Both the position numbers and the translations under genes were made by a program. The notes under the pieces are model-generated. The model ran no database searches. It was given only the letters and a program-made list of their open reading frames with translations, and had not been told where the DNA came from. A DNA stretch of 64,000 bases from Gracilaria gracilis (lineage: Eukaryota > Rhodophyta > Florideophyceae > Gracilariales > Gracilariaceae), in the NCBI GenBank assembly GCA_030374805.1, contig JARGSG010000056.1, forward strand, positions 372,001-436,000, given 5' to 3'. Positions 52,139-64,000 of the stretch are shown piece after piece; the stretch's first letter is position 1, and each line of letters starts with the position of its first letter.

Positions 52139-55100
52139 GTTGCCATCCGCGTGCCCTTGGAAGATTGTCAGTGTCGCTGAATGATTTCGGCTTCCGTTCG
52201 CCGTTTGCGAAACTGTTTCTACACTCATTTCCTTCAATTTCTACGGAAGTCGTAAATTTTCCGCGCGTATGAAGATTCAACATACGAAAGAACTTTACAC
52301 CTCTCCTTACCAAGCATGACCAATTGCGCGACAAGTTGGTTGGTCGCGCAATCCCAGGTACATGTTCTACCTGGTTGCAATTCGTCCCATAGTTAATGAA
52401 AACGTGACGACGAAGTTTTTTCGATACATCCTAGTGGAAGATTCTGGTCCGTCGGTTCTGATGTGTCTTCTTGCAATCTTCGTGAAAGAGCTCTTCTTCA
52501 GTTTCTTGGGAAGACGTCGTTACTCGCCGTGTTTCTTCTCTTGCCGCAGCTCACTCCTTTCTGTACAGGGACAACGCTCCTCAATACCTTACTACGAAAT
52601 CGACGTCCGTTTTGTTTCGTTTTTTGTTTGAAGAAGTGAAGTACCCTCCGCTTTGTGGGTGCGGGAAGATCCTTCAAAGGTCTGTTTGTTGTGGTGCGGG
52701 GTTAGCTGCTTAATTGCGGGGACCCGTCCTACATCGATCGCCTGGCTCCCAAGGTTGGGCCAGGAACACCTCAAGTTCACACCTCCTCCACCGGTAGGGG
52801 ACTGGCGAAGTTGAAGAAGAAGAAGTCGAAGAAATTTAAGAAGAAGAAGAAAATTTCCTATCCCGTAGGTCGCGATATTCTTATCTAGTAGAAGCAGGTT
52901 GATCATACACTTTTCTCCGTCGCTCCCCGGACGCCTCAACGTCGGGCATAAATGAGGGTCTCCTTGGCAGGCTTCCAAAGCTCAAGGTCTCCACCGACTA
53001 CATCCTATGGCGTCGTCATCTTCTGGCGTATCTCCGCAGAGACGACCCATTTCTTTCCGATCTTGACCCACGTCCTGATGGGTTCAACCCTACAAACCGG
53101 GCAATGAGAACTTGGTTCGAGAAATCTGTGAAGGCGAAGAGTACTATCACCCTCTGTCTCGGTGACTCTCCGCTTGCTCTCGTTCGCACGTTTGTTGACG
53201 ATGATGACAAAACGGCCAGAGATCTCTGGGATGAACTGCAGCGCGTGTACACAACCTCCAACGCGCAAGCTGTGCAGAACATCCGCCATCGTCTGGACAC
53301 TTTGATATACAAGGACAGCGAGGACTGGAACAAGCACGTCGCTAAGTTCCTGAGAGTAGTTGGGGAACTTGCAACCTTCGATGAGGAACTTTTGGAGAAA
53401 GATAAAGTCTCCAAACTCATTCGAAGCCTACCCAACTTCTTTGCTCCCTTGGCCATGATGTCGAACCTAACTGCAGTGGGCTTCGACTCCATCGTGAATG
53501 CTGTCGAAGCTGAAGTGTGTCGTCGCCAAAACCCCAACAACCCGACATCCTCCGCTCCTTCGTCCAACCCCACTACCCAACCAAAAGCCAACGCGGCAAA
53601 CAAGGGTGGTCGGAAGCAGCGAAACCGTCGTTACAAGTCCTCGGATACCAAGAGCCGCTACGATGATAACTGCTACTATTGCGGTCGTCGTGGACACTAC
53701 GCTCGAGATTGCTACAAACGAAAACGTGAGGAATCTGGCGATAATGATAACCAGCACAACTCCAACGGACGACAACAATCTAATCGCAACAACGGTGGTT
53801 CTCGTCGCTCACAATATGGGTCCCACAACGGAGGACAACGTCAATCCAACTGGAACTCAAAGTTTGCACCAAGAGCGGATGGAAATGATAATCGTAACTC
53901 AAATCATAACTCCAAACCTCGTTCATATGTGGTGCAAAGGAATGATGATCCCCCTCCTTCACCTGGCTTCAACTGCAATATGGCCAAGTTCAAGAGTAAG
54001 ATCACTCTTCTTTCTCAAACGAAATTGGACTCAGCCTATATTAACTCAGGGGCAACTCATCACTTCTCCCATTCGCGGAAGTAGTTCAGTCGCTACGAAC
54101 GAATTCAGATCGAGACTGTTCAGGCTGCTTCAGAAACAGCTCGTCTCGTTGGCGAAGGTCATGTCTGGATACCTCTGAACCGTGGTACAGTCATCGAGGC
54201 TTACCATGCGCCTGCCTTTGAGTCGAACATTCTTTCTGCTGGCGTTCTCAGTGTAGAGTTCATGGTGATGTTTACTTCCACCATTCGGCCATTCAATGGA
54301 TGTTTCATCATGGATCCTAACCGAAACTCTGAAATCATTTGGGAAATGGAAATCAACCACGGCCTCTTCGTCATGGACCTCGCTGATACGACAAACAAGT
54401 GATCGTCGTGAACGCAAGTAACATCAATCAGGAGCTGGCTTTGGAATGGCACGGTCGAACTGGTCATCTTCACCCAAGTAGATACCAGAACCCTGCCAAG
54501 TCTTTCGACTCTGTGCCTTACTTTCAACGTTCCATCTTGGAGTCGTTGAGGTGCTTTCCTTGCCTCACAGGCAAGAGGAAACGGAACCCAATTACCGCCC
54601 GGTCGCGATCCGTTTCGAAGTCAAGCCCCTTGGAACTTATCCATATGGACCTGTCGGGAAAGATTTCGCCATCTCTCTCTGCTGCAATCTACGCCATGGC
54701 CATACTGGATGACCACACGTCCAATTAGAACGTTTTCTTTTTGATGGACAAGACAGGTGCTAGTGTTCTGAAACACCTGGATTGGTACAAACACAGATCA
54801 AAGCTAGAACTTAGCCACTCGTTTCGCTTGAAGAATGTTCGCCTGGACGGGGCCGGCGAACACAAAAGCACCGAGTTAAACACTTTCTGCTTCGATCATG
54901 GCATAGTCTTGGATTACTCTCCTGCCTACGCCTCCGAATCTAATGGCGCCGCGGAGAGGCCTATCCAAGAACATTGGACCAGAGCTCGTGTGCTTCTCTT
55001 CGCGAGCAAACTGCCCATTTCTTTCTGGGCCGAGGCAACGAATCATGCCAACTGGCTCCGAAAAAGGGCTCCTTCTTCAAGGATACAAGGACGGATACCG

Positions 55101-57572
55101 ATTCTGGAATGGAATCCGTCCATTATAATCGACTTTACGAACATTCCGAACGTTGATCAGCCTGGCTGCGCCTTTTTATATCGGTCCAAGACCGTGGCAT
55201 CAAAGAAGTTCCTCCCCCGTTCTGTCTCTGTGCACTTCGTGGGCATGCAAATCGACAGCACACTTGCCCGTGTGTTTGTGCCGGAGAAGAACTCGGTCGT
55301 CACTTGCCGCATTCTGGACTTCAAGGCGGTCAACTCCTCTCTTCTTCCAAACATCTCCACCCTCCTGGAGGGTATAAATCGCCAACAAGAGACAGAGAAG
55401 ACGGACCATACCTCACAGACCGATACCGGTCCTGATTTGGAAGAACACCTGGTAAAGGCGATGACAACAATCGCGCATAACTTTCCAAATGTATGGGTCT
55501 TCAAGAAAACTGTGTGTGACCCCAACGTTTTAAGTAGTTTCAAGGACGCGTACAGAGATCCCCGTTGGTGTGAGGCCATCGACCGCGAGATGAACTCACT
55601 CATCCGCCGTAACACTTGGGAACTTATACCCAGGGAATCCTGGATGAAACCGGTTCCGTATATTTGGGTCTTCAAGTAGAAGATGTTGGATGGAGTCGGG
55701 AAGAAGTTCTTAAAGAAGGCACGCTGCTGTCTACGGGGAGACTAACAGAAGCCCTTCATTGACTTCGATCCGTTCAACAATTATGCACCAGTAGCCTGTC
55801 ATGAAGCACTACGCATTCTTCTCTCAGTTGCCGCAGCACAAAACCTTTTACTGGAGGGAGCATACATCTCAAACGCCTACTTATATGGAAAACTGGATGT
55901 TCCGATAATTATGGAACAGTCCTCTAACTCCACTGGCATTGTGGAGAAGCCAGGTCATGTCTGCGAACTGCTTGATTCAATCTACGGCATTGTGCAAGCT
56001 GGAATAATATGGGGTTCCCTCTTTTCTGAAGCTCTGCTACCTTGGAACTTTGTGACATCAGCTCTCGACTATCGCGTCTTCATGTTCCGCGAGCAGGACA
56101 ACTTCTTGATCTTGGCTGTTATAGTCGACGACTGCGCATCCGCTGCGAACAATGCAAAACTTCTAAATTACTTCAAACGCAAACTGTCTGCAACGTTTGA
56201 TGTGAAGCTCTATGGGGGGCTAAAGTCATTCATAGGTTGGAGTATTCAGCGATCTCCTTCCGGCATTCAGGTTAATCAATATGGATATGCATTACAAGTT
56301 CTCAAGAAGTGTGGTATGCAACAGTGCAATGCAGTTGGATCACCTTTCCCTACGGTTGCCAATGTACTGCCATCTGGTGAAGAAGACGTCATTCTTTCGA
56401 AAGATGGTCATGCAGAGTACAGGTTAGGGATTGGTGCATTACTTTACATTTCTGTATCTACCCGTGCTGACCTTTCCTTTCCCATCTCAACGCTCTCAAG
56501 GCATTTACATAACCCATGTGAACGACACTTATCGCTGCTCAAACGATTATTTAGGTACTTGGCTGGCACTTTGGATTATGGACTTCATTTTCCAGCCAAC
56601 CGTCCTATTTCTCCGGCCTCACTCTGTGCGTATGCTGACGCCGATTGGGGAGATGCATTGAGACTCGTAAGTCCACAACAGGTGACTTTATCGTCGTCAA
56701 CGACGCACCAGTCATGTGAAAATCAAAGCGTCAAAAGGTAATTGCGCTCTCTTCGGCAGAGGCAGAGTATATCACTCTTTCTACTTGCGCGAAAGACCTT
56801 TCGTGGATAGGAAAGATGTGTTTTGAATTCGCACACATCCAGCCTTGGAGCGAGGATCTATGGTTCGAAGCCACAAAGATCATGAATGATAGCTCGGCTG
56901 CTATGTCGTTGACCACAAGTTCACAGATATCTAGTCAAAACAAGCACATCGATTTGAAGACGCACCATGTGCGGGACCTGGAGAGAGGTCAAATTGTTAA
57001 GCTGTGCAAAATCCCAAGGAGTCAACAGATCGCTGACATACTGACAAAGTGTGCGTCCCTCCCAGAAATGAGGAGGATGGTCAGCTTGATGCATATTGAC
57101 TCGTTCTAGGAAGAATTGTGGGGATCTACTGACTACACTAACTACTTTGTTATGTTTTGTATTGTTTCTTTTGTATGACACATTTTTTAATATCTGAATT
57201 ATTGATTATGAATGTTTGTGGTTCACAACCTTCTCCGTTTTCCCACAGAGGTACATGTGTTTTTTGTCCCACTGGGTTTTTACATGATACTTGGGTTTTG
57301 GAGTGAACAAGTAATGACTCCCCAGTTTGGAGCCGGTGGAACTACGTGTGTGATTTGTTATGAATGAAAGTATATATATTTTGTTTTGAATGTTGCACCA
57401 CGCCTTTGGCATTTGCAAGATGATGCCAGAGAAGAGACAGATTTGCAGAGAAATCGTGTCTACAGATCTTGCTCTTCGGTCGCTGATATTATATTTTACT
57501 TGTGAATTTGGCTCAGTAAATAGATGCCTATAAGTTGTGTAGGAAGAGTAGTCGCTTCGCCTTGAAAGAGGG
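52139..57572 (+). pseudogene. Copia-type gag-pol fossil
   Basis: The continuation of the outer element. An untranslated part with an (AAG)-rich run (52800-52850) leads to Gag (about 53.0-54.1 kb, zinc knuckle near 53672). A trace of protease, the GAG-pre-integrase and integrase core, reverse transcriptase, and RNase H ending at 57109 follow in Copia order. It is broken in several places and not expected to be functional. Confidence 0.85.
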
Positions 57573-57778
57573 TGTTGATACCGGTCGGCCTTATGCAAGG
57601 CAAGAGCGCCACACACACGTCATTTGTGCGCAGTGCAACGCCCGGCGCACAGCAATGCGCCGGTGGGTTGCACTGCCAAAATAAATTGCGCGACCGTCCG
57701 GCTCGGCGCTCTGCCCGCCGGCGGTCAACTATGCGCGCACTTCCCTCCGTCTCGTTCGCCCCCCGCTCGCGCGCTACA
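57573..57778 (+). repeat. Copia 3' LTR
   Basis: 206 bp, about six substitutions from the 5' LTR; flanked on the right by CACAA (57779-57783). Confidence 0.9.
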
Positions 57779-57783
57779 CACAA

Positions 57784-58296
57784 TGCTGCACAATTATGCC
57801 GTCTCACATTGTCGTCTTTGACCTCCTTCAAATCAGTTCGTCATGGAAAGCGTTATCACAAATTTACGTCGTTTAAGTGGGAGTGTTACGTGGGTCTTAC
57901 ACATCTTGCGCAAGAAGGCATCCGGCATCCATATTTCTCTTTGATTCTGTCAATACGCTATTGGTTAGAAATTGGGGTGCAATCTGAGCTGAAACGCAGC
58001 TCGCTGGCAGCTCAATGTTTTAACTACCGGCATGCTTCTGTTATGTTACCGCAGCGCGCACGCAGTTGGCGAAGCAGGAGGGACAAGCGGGTTTTGTTCA
58101 TTGAAGTATTCGAATAAAGAACTTCTTTAGAGTGCGATGAGACGCACTCTCAAAGCCACAAGCCTTATTCTCGCCCTGTCTTGATCGTACAAGACAATTG
58201 CCTCGAAGCGATACCCGTTTACACGAAAATTCGGATTCGTAATCGCTAAGTGCTTCAAAATCTTGTGGATATAATCCTACCTTTTGCTTTCTCAAC
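57784..58296. other. Pre-insertion flank and Harbinger 5' flank
   Basis: About 510 nt without a gene. It contains a perfect 8-bp inverted repeat (AGAGTGCG/CGCACTCT) at about 58130-58151. This could be a terminal or subterminal feature of the Harbinger element, but no matching right end was found. Confidence 0.4.
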
Positions 58297-59921
58297 ATGT
58301 CTTCCTCTACTCGATCTCAGACTTCAGCAAAGTATGATCGTCTAATGCGATCAGTCTCGATTGTGGAACCCATAACAGAAGTCGGTCTCCAGCTGCGTGA
58401 AGTTGCTAATTATGTGTTGTCAATGTACTCAGTCACCAATGACTCTAGATCCACAATTCCATTCACCGCTATCCGTAAGGACGAGATCGAAAACATGATG
58501 AAAAGTGTCCTCCCATCCCCGGAGAGCATTTTAACTCCTGTGTTCTTCAACTCTCCTCTTTTTCCCATTCAGTTGCTTCGCGAGGTGGCTACTTTGTATG
58601 AATTGGACGCCGTACCAGCTGGTATTATATTTTCTCTTCATCTCGAGTCTCGTGAAACCGCCAATCGATCCATGATTACCCATATATGATTCATGTATCT
58701 CATTGATGCTTCTTTTGACACTTTGAAGGCTGGGGAAACTCTCGCTCAACTTCTTCATCATGTATTATTTTATATTGTGCTGCTTACTCACCGGCACCAT
58801 CTACAAAATTGTCCGCGCGCACAAACACAGTACCCAGCAGTAGAGGAAACATTTGAGAGTCTCACACACGTCTACTCGGATGCCGATTTCTATGGGGCTT
58901 TTCGAATGTCACGACAGACATTTAACAAGCTATATCATACACGACTACGAAGCTCTCATATGACAGAACGTTCTCCGCTCGACACAAGTTCAATTCAAGC
59001 GAAAGTAAAAGTAGCGATCGGCCTTAGAGTGATGGCCGGTGCAAGCGTGCATGACGTGATGCTGGGCTATAAGGTCAGTAAAACTAGGGGGCACAAATGC
59101 TTCAAATCCTTCATCGCCGCCATAACCGAAACGATGACTCTACCGGGCATACCTGAAAATTCTACAGAGCTTGAAGAGCTAAGCATGGAGTTTAAGACGC
59201 CACGTAAGTTTTCTAATCCCTTTTCTGGATGCATTGGCGCTTTAGACGGAATATGTATGCGCATACGCAAACCACGATCATACGAGAACCCGACCAGCTT
59301 TTTCTGCAGGAAGGGCTTTTTCTCTATCCCGGTGCAGGCGTTGGTAGATTTCAAGTATCGGTTTTCGGACTTCTCGGCATTGGCTGTTGGATCAACGAAT
59401 GATTCGTTAGCCTTTGAAATATCTCCCCTTGCCATATTTTTGAACGCTGGGAAGCTTTTGTTAGATTACTTCATTGTCGGGGACAATGCGTATCTTCTAT
59501 CTAATTCTTTGGTCTCCCCGTTTCCGGGTGAGAATCTCTCTTGTTTTGAGAGTGGGAGCAATTTTTTTCTGTCCTCGATTCTTATGCACGTAGAACAGGC
59601 GTTTGGAATTTTGAAGCGTAGGTGGAGGGTTTTCTATAATGGGGAGTTGAACTATCATGTGGACGATTGCGTGCCAATTATAGCTGCCGGAATGATACTA
59701 CACAATTTTTGTATCAACTGTGAGGGCGCACTGGAGTGTTTCTAGGATAAAACAGAGATAGAGGAAATCAGGAAGGATTCTTTACTGTGGCATTCACGAG
59801 TGAGGGTAGCAGCTGGTTCATACTATCGCAATCATCTGAGCTTTGCCAAAAACTTTATTCGCAAACTTCTGCTTCATGTTGCCAAAGAGAAAGGGCTTTT
59901 ACGCCCCTATTCGGATCTTTG
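58297..59921 (+). pseudogene. PIF/Harbinger transposase, two in-frame stops
   Basis: One reading frame runs from the ATG at 58297 to about 59921 and is interrupted only by a TGA at 58687 and a TAG at 59743. The core is a DDE transposase of the PIF/Harbinger (HARBI1) type. It has GCIGALDGICMRI with the first Asp, VGDNAYLLSNSLVSPF with the second, and VEQAFGILKRRWRVF with the catalytic Glu, then ILHNFCI. The N-terminal part (58297-58686) has no clear motif. A second ATG at 58693 lies two codons after the TGA, so the catalytic 350 residues could be made alone. The Myb-like partner protein that autonomous Harbingers carry was not found. A recent, probably inactive copy. Confidence 0.85.
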
Positions 59922-60623
59922 AGTCGAAACAGTGGTGGCTTGGCACGGAGGTGAGTATTATGCCGCGCCAGTTTTCCCTGGTTCATACCGCCACAGTTCC
60001 AAGTGACAATGAAGTGTGTCAGGGACCCCGGTCCATCTCATCGAGCGATTCTTGGCGTTGGCTTCTCTCTCTTTTCCAACAAATTGAATATATACTTCAC
60101 GTCCTCGTCAATGTATTGGAAGAACGAAACCCTTTTCGGGTTTGAGGAGGGTTGGACCAACGGAAAGGTTCAGTCTATAGAATTCAGCCCCTCGATACTT
60201 TCCGACAAACCTAAAAAGCCTTGTGCTGGTGCTCCAGGTCACTGGAATCGGAACTGCTCGGCTCTCGACGTGTTTGGCACTCGCCGTGATCGAACGTCAC
60301 CGATCGAATGCACACACCCAATCGAGTGGAGTGTGGTGGAAATCACCGAGTGCGGTTTTTCATTTCCCGATTCCGAAGCGAAAAAATGACACCGAAATCT
60401 CCATTTCTGAATAGTTCTCATAATTTCAAAAAACGTAAAAGATTTCGAATCATATTCGATGCCCTTTACTACCTTTTATGTATCTACGTACTTCCATCTT
60501 GCACTTGAGGTAAAGTGTCTAGTTTCTAATTCGTGCTCAACGGCGAAGTTGGAATGCAATAAGTGGCACTTCATTATCGAGGTTTAGGGTGTTGTTTTAC
60601 ATGTAGCTAATTTACTACACGTT
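59922..60623. other. Intergenic DNA
   Basis: No supported gene. Short frames show no domain. It probably includes the right end of the Harbinger element and the 3' flank of the methyltransferase-SET gene. Confidence 0.4.
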
Positions 60624-63182
60624 CTAATCGATTTCTATACTAGGATTTGCCGATGTATCCCAGCTATACTCCACTCCATAATCCGCGAACAAGTCCTCTC
60701 CTACTTCCAGTTTCCGACGTGCTCGCACCGCAAGCATTTGGTCTTCTCGTAGATGATGCGGGGTGCGTCCTGTATTTGGAGTTCGAATGACCCGCACATT
60801 TGCAGTCCTTCGCTTCGTCACACCATCCGCAACTGCATCAATGTCCTTATCACCTTCCATATATTTGGGATCGTTCATCGTTCCACCCAATAAAAAAGGA
60901 GCGGGGACAATCCATACAGGTATTAAACGTACTCCTTGTCTTCTTTCTGGGAGGTTATGGAATATATCGCGGCGGACGTTAAACTCCATCGCATACTTCC
61001 GAAAGCGTTCGGAAGTGGCTCCCAATAAACCTTCACCATATTTCTTGTGTATCTCTTTTCTCTTCGTTAGGTCATGGTACACCAGTGTTCCCTAGAAGTA
61101 ACATATCTCTTCATTTTCCATGAATCGGCGTGTAGTGAACACCCCCACTTCTGCGCCAGGGTGGCGAATCGTCAACTTCTCGATACGACAACCGCACATC
61201 GTCGCTTCCAGTGCCAACATTGCATTCCAATCCAAAAGCCCCATCTTTCCTTGCAACGTTTTCGGCCATTCGTGAAGGGCCTTACGCTTACCAGTCGTGG
61301 CCAAGCTCTCATCCCACCAAATTGACGCAAAAAAGTCCACAATATACGTAGGAAGCTTTTGGTACTGGCGGTAGCCGGATGGAGCCTTCCATGATCTCGA
61401 TGGGCAGACATTCCACTTCGGAAATAAGTTCAACACCCTAATCATAGCATTTCGAACTTCTTGCGTTACCTGGATATCCGTCTCATTTTCCGGCACGCAC
61501 AATAGGAATTGAATATTTGCGGCGTGCCTAGCATGAGCAAAGCAGTCAGGGTCTGGCTCACACCCGATGAACATACGATGCTGTTGTAACTCCATGCACG
61601 CCATTGCTGTCGACAACGTCCCCGCAAACAAGTCGACCACAATATCCCCAGCCTGGGAAAACAGACTAATTAGCTCCTTCAACAATGCCCTAGGTTTCTG
61701 TTCGGACCTCACCTTTTGTAAAACGTAGCCCCCACCTTCCTTCTTTCTCTTCCACTGAAGAGTCTCCCCATTAGACATGGGGGGTACCTGGTCAATGACA
61801 CTGTGGTACCCCGGGTACCTCGACTACACGAAATTGAAGTTCTCATTGTTCACCATCACATGCTGCTGCGCGTAGCTTAGACCATTTCGAACTCCATGTA
61901 CAGCATACTCCATTGCAGGGAAAAGGGAGCACGACCTACGTCCAGGGTTACGTATCGGGTTGCCTTGCGACCGTATAGAGTGCATTGGGACCTGGTACAC
62001 AACAAGTGAACGCCTTGGTACCCCGTTTTTGTCTTTTGCCCCAATGGCAGAAAGTACATCTCTCCATTGCTGGACCTGCTCGAAAGCACTAAAGATCACG
62101 AAATGGCCCCCAGGACGTACCAGTCTTGATAGAAGCTTTGCAGCCTTCTTCATGTCTTGAGGGCTCAGTACATCGTACCAGCTATTGTTTAGGTTCTTGT
62201 TCCCTCGGATGTTGTACGGAGGGTCCATGAGAACCAGTTGACGTTTTCCTAACGGAGACACACCATCTCTGCGCAACGTCTCGTCCATCTCTACCATATC
62301 CTCAAACCCGCAATTGTACAAGCGAAAGTACTTCTCCATCTCCTCCTCAAAACTTCGGAAAGCCATTTTGTCATCCAACGACGCAATGGATGGTGGAGGT
62401 ATTACGCCTACCAGTGACGCTTCGTCACCAGTACTTCCTTTTTCAATGTCGGCCACTATGTTCGTATCACCACCTCCTTCTTCGCCTCTCTCCTCCTTCG
62501 GATCCGTTGGTTTCCCAATTTCCTCCACCTCCTCCAAATCATCTTCAATTTGTATGGCAGGGTCTGGTTCGGATATCGGCGTTACCCCCGTACCAGAGAC
62601 GTTCACTGATTCTTTCAGTTTCAACGGGCTTATGGCCTCCATGACGGAGGACAAAAGCGAATTCGAGAAACTATCGAATCCCTGAGCCAACGCCCGTGAT
62701 GGGTCTCTGATAAACGACTTCAGAACTGTCCATCGTCCTGGTTCGGAAATTGAGAAGAACTGCTCATTCACAATAACCTTGTTGAGGTCCGAAATGAACT
62801 CCTTCGCAAGCATTCGGAGGGCAGCATCGATGTCTTGCGGTAAACTCCATGCCCACGCGATGACCTCTCTTTCAATAACAGTTTCACATTTGCTCGGTAG
62901 CAAGTGATGGTCGTTGTCACGGTGGAAGAACCCCGCTGCCCTCGTCTCAATCGCTTGAAACTGCATTTCGTCGTACCTGACTCGGATGAATGGAAGAACC
63001 ATGACCTCCACGGTAGGGCATCCTAGGGATTGAGAGAAACCATCCCATGCCTTCGTTATGAGCTGCACACCAAAGCCAACACGCTGAGCTTGGAGTTTGT
63101 TTGGTATTTGGACATTCACATAAGATGTGGGATATCCCTTGTCTCCCCTTTTCCTCTTCTGGCCTACAACTCTTTTTTCCAT
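60624..63182 (-). pseudogene. Amino-methyltransferase (beta-class, DPPY) fused to SET domain
   Basis: One minus-strand frame of about 850 codons from the ATG at 63182, interrupted by two in-frame stops (about 61.82 and 61.09 kb). The N-terminal 300 residues are basic and then acidic, without a known domain. Motif IV of N4-cytosine/N6-adenine methyltransferases follows: LVLMDPPYNIRGN (near 62220), then LLSRLVRPGGHFVIFS. After the first stop come VIDQVPP, EQKPRALLKELI and motif I, GDIVVDLFAGTLSTAM (near 61630). The order IV-then-I is that of beta-class bacterial-type enzymes. A SET-like domain closes it: VGVFTTRRFMENEEICYF, RRTANVRVI and LEVGEDLFADYG. The fusion would couple DNA and protein methylation. 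Origin by transfer or from a mobile element is inferred. The even similarity on both sides of each stop suggests recent loss, or alternatively stop read-through. Confidence 0.65.
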
Positions 63183-63751
63183 GGAAACTTTCTGAATGAG
63201 CGAGAGAAAGAGAATCCTTTGGAAATGTGTGGCAACGGTTGTGGCGAAGGGGGGGACCACCCGTCCCACTCGCTTAGGAGGTATGTCATTGACTTGAAAA
63301 ACTCGGTCAAAGTCACATTCTTCGGTATTCCTTTCAAGTTCACCTCGGTATAAGCATTCCAGAAGTCCCTTACACGCCAGTCCCTATCACCGTCCAAAAT
63401 GTCCAATAACCACGTTCAGAGGTATAGCTGACGATAAGACCCCTTCAGAGATACAACCCGTAGTTCACTGTCAGTAAACTTCAGATGTCCTGGACCCACA
63501 AGAATATAGAAGTAATTCTTGGCCAGCGATAGGACGTTGCGATTCTTGATAACGTAATCAACGAACTCGCTGTGTCCCACCTTCCTTGGCCGGTCTTCAT
63601 CTCGCATTGTCGACGCGTAATGATCGCGGATTGCGAGGCATACTGTGACAAGCTCATCTCCGGAGCCATACAGTTTGCCAACCTTCATATCGGAGCTTGA
63701 CGGTGCCGGTGACGTAGACCTCGATGAACTATGTGGAGCTATTTTATGCAT
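63164..63751 (-). pseudogene. Upstream frame, possible N-terminal part of the fusion gene
   Basis: From an ATG at 63751 (or 63688) a frame encodes about 195 residues (KVGKLYGSGDELVTVCLAIRDHY, KNYFYILVGPGHLKF, WLLDILDGDRDWRVRDFWNAY) with one in-frame TGA near 63416. It ends at 63164, overlapping the start of the methyltransferase frame in another phase. A run of seven C near 63255 and a good acceptor-like sequence (CTCGCTCATTCAG, just before 63190) offer two ways the frames could have been connected. No domain was recognised. It may be a separate small gene. Confidence 0.4.
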
Positions 63752-63792
63752 GCACGGGAAGAGGGGGCATTGACGGGTTATGATCCTAATTT

Positions 63793-63962
63793 CCGGAGCG
63801 GACGCGAGATGGGAGCGGAAGGAAGATGGCAGCGGACGGGAGATTGCAGCGGTCGGGAGATGGCAGCGGAGGGGAGAAAACAGCGCACGGGAGACTGCAG
63901 CGGGCGGGGGATAACTGCCGACGAGATATGAAAGTGCACGGGAGACGGGAGTGGGCGGGAGA
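63793..63962. repeat. 17-bp minisatellite, GCAGCGG-NGGGAGA type
   Basis: About seven to nine degenerate copies of a 17-bp unit (ATGGCAGCGGACGGGAG and variants). The last copies are the most diverged. It lies just upstream of the frame at 63751. Both strands read as Ser/Arg/Pro or Gly/Arg repeats by consequence. Confidence 0.85.
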
Positions 63963-64000
63963 GGATAGCAACGATACAAAACGAACCAGGTTCTTTCAAC

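Larger units (their letters stand above)
43949..57778 (+). mobile_element. Copia-type LTR retrotransposon, split by a nested LTR element
   Basis: Two 206-bp LTRs (43949-44154 and 57573-57778) are flanked by the 5-bp target duplication CACAA. Without the nested element the length is about 6.3 kb, normal for Copia. The order is Copia-like: Gag with a CCHC knuckle (CYYCGRRGHYARDC) at about 53.1-54.1 kb, a protease trace, integrase (HGRTGHLHPS; PAYASESNGAAERP), then reverse transcriptase and RNase H up to 57109. A purine tract precedes the 3' LTR. The LTRs differ at about 6 of 206 positions (3%), so insertion is fairly recent. The coding part is broken in several places. Confidence 0.9.

Overview
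The window comes from the nuclear genome of a photosynthetic eukaryote. Host genes are long and mostly intronless. The few introns I could place are short GT-AG introns of 63-309 nt, and in single-intron genes they lie close to the 5' end. A thylakoid-lumen protein with a twin-arginine signal shows that the organism has a plastid. A chondroitin-type glycosyltransferase, secreted Cys-rich or Met/Pro/Thr-rich proteins, and small gene islands separated by transposons fit a red alga of the florideophyte type best. This assignment is inference; there is no rRNA or plastid gene here to prove it.

Layout. 1-4.6 kb is a transposon graveyard: a Copia-type 3' remnant, a foldback MITE-like element and a broken Tc1-like transposon. 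5.2-26.9 kb is the main gene island: TL29-like lumen protein, ZW10, a BK-type potassium channel, a GT7 glycosyltransferase, NUP155, SEC12, TM9SF3 and a gene whose protein carries nine PAM2 (poly(A)-binding-protein-binding) motifs. 27-34 kb holds two predicted secreted proteins, each behind a TATA box, in otherwise empty DNA with minisatellites. 34.3-43.6 kb holds RAD50, a small ORF with a 92-bp near-perfect palindrome, a frameshifted paralogue of the PAM2 gene and a four-exon mitochondrial carrier. 43.9-57.8 kb is a Copia-type LTR element split by a second, younger-inserted LTR element that has gag and protease but no recognisable reverse transcriptase. 58.3-64 kb holds a PIF/Harbinger transposase relic and, on the minus strand, a decayed gene joining a bacterial-type amino-methyltransferase (DPPY) to a SET domain.

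Functional grouping: SEC12 (COPII assembly), ZW10 (Golgi-to-ER tethering and kinetochore) and TM9SF3 (Golgi/endosome membrane protein) are all secretory-pathway genes close together, and the GT7 enzyme and the two secreted proteins are likely cargo or products of that pathway. I see no operon-like logic beyond ordinary clustering.

The strongest unexplained signals are: (1) about 45 copies of the interrupted palindrome ACC-N5-GGT confined to the nested gag-pro LTR element, where about two are expected by chance; (2) two paralogous genes carrying arrays of nine and five PAM2 motifs; (3) the methyltransferase-SET fusion; (4) a BK channel that has lost all three core S4 arginines.
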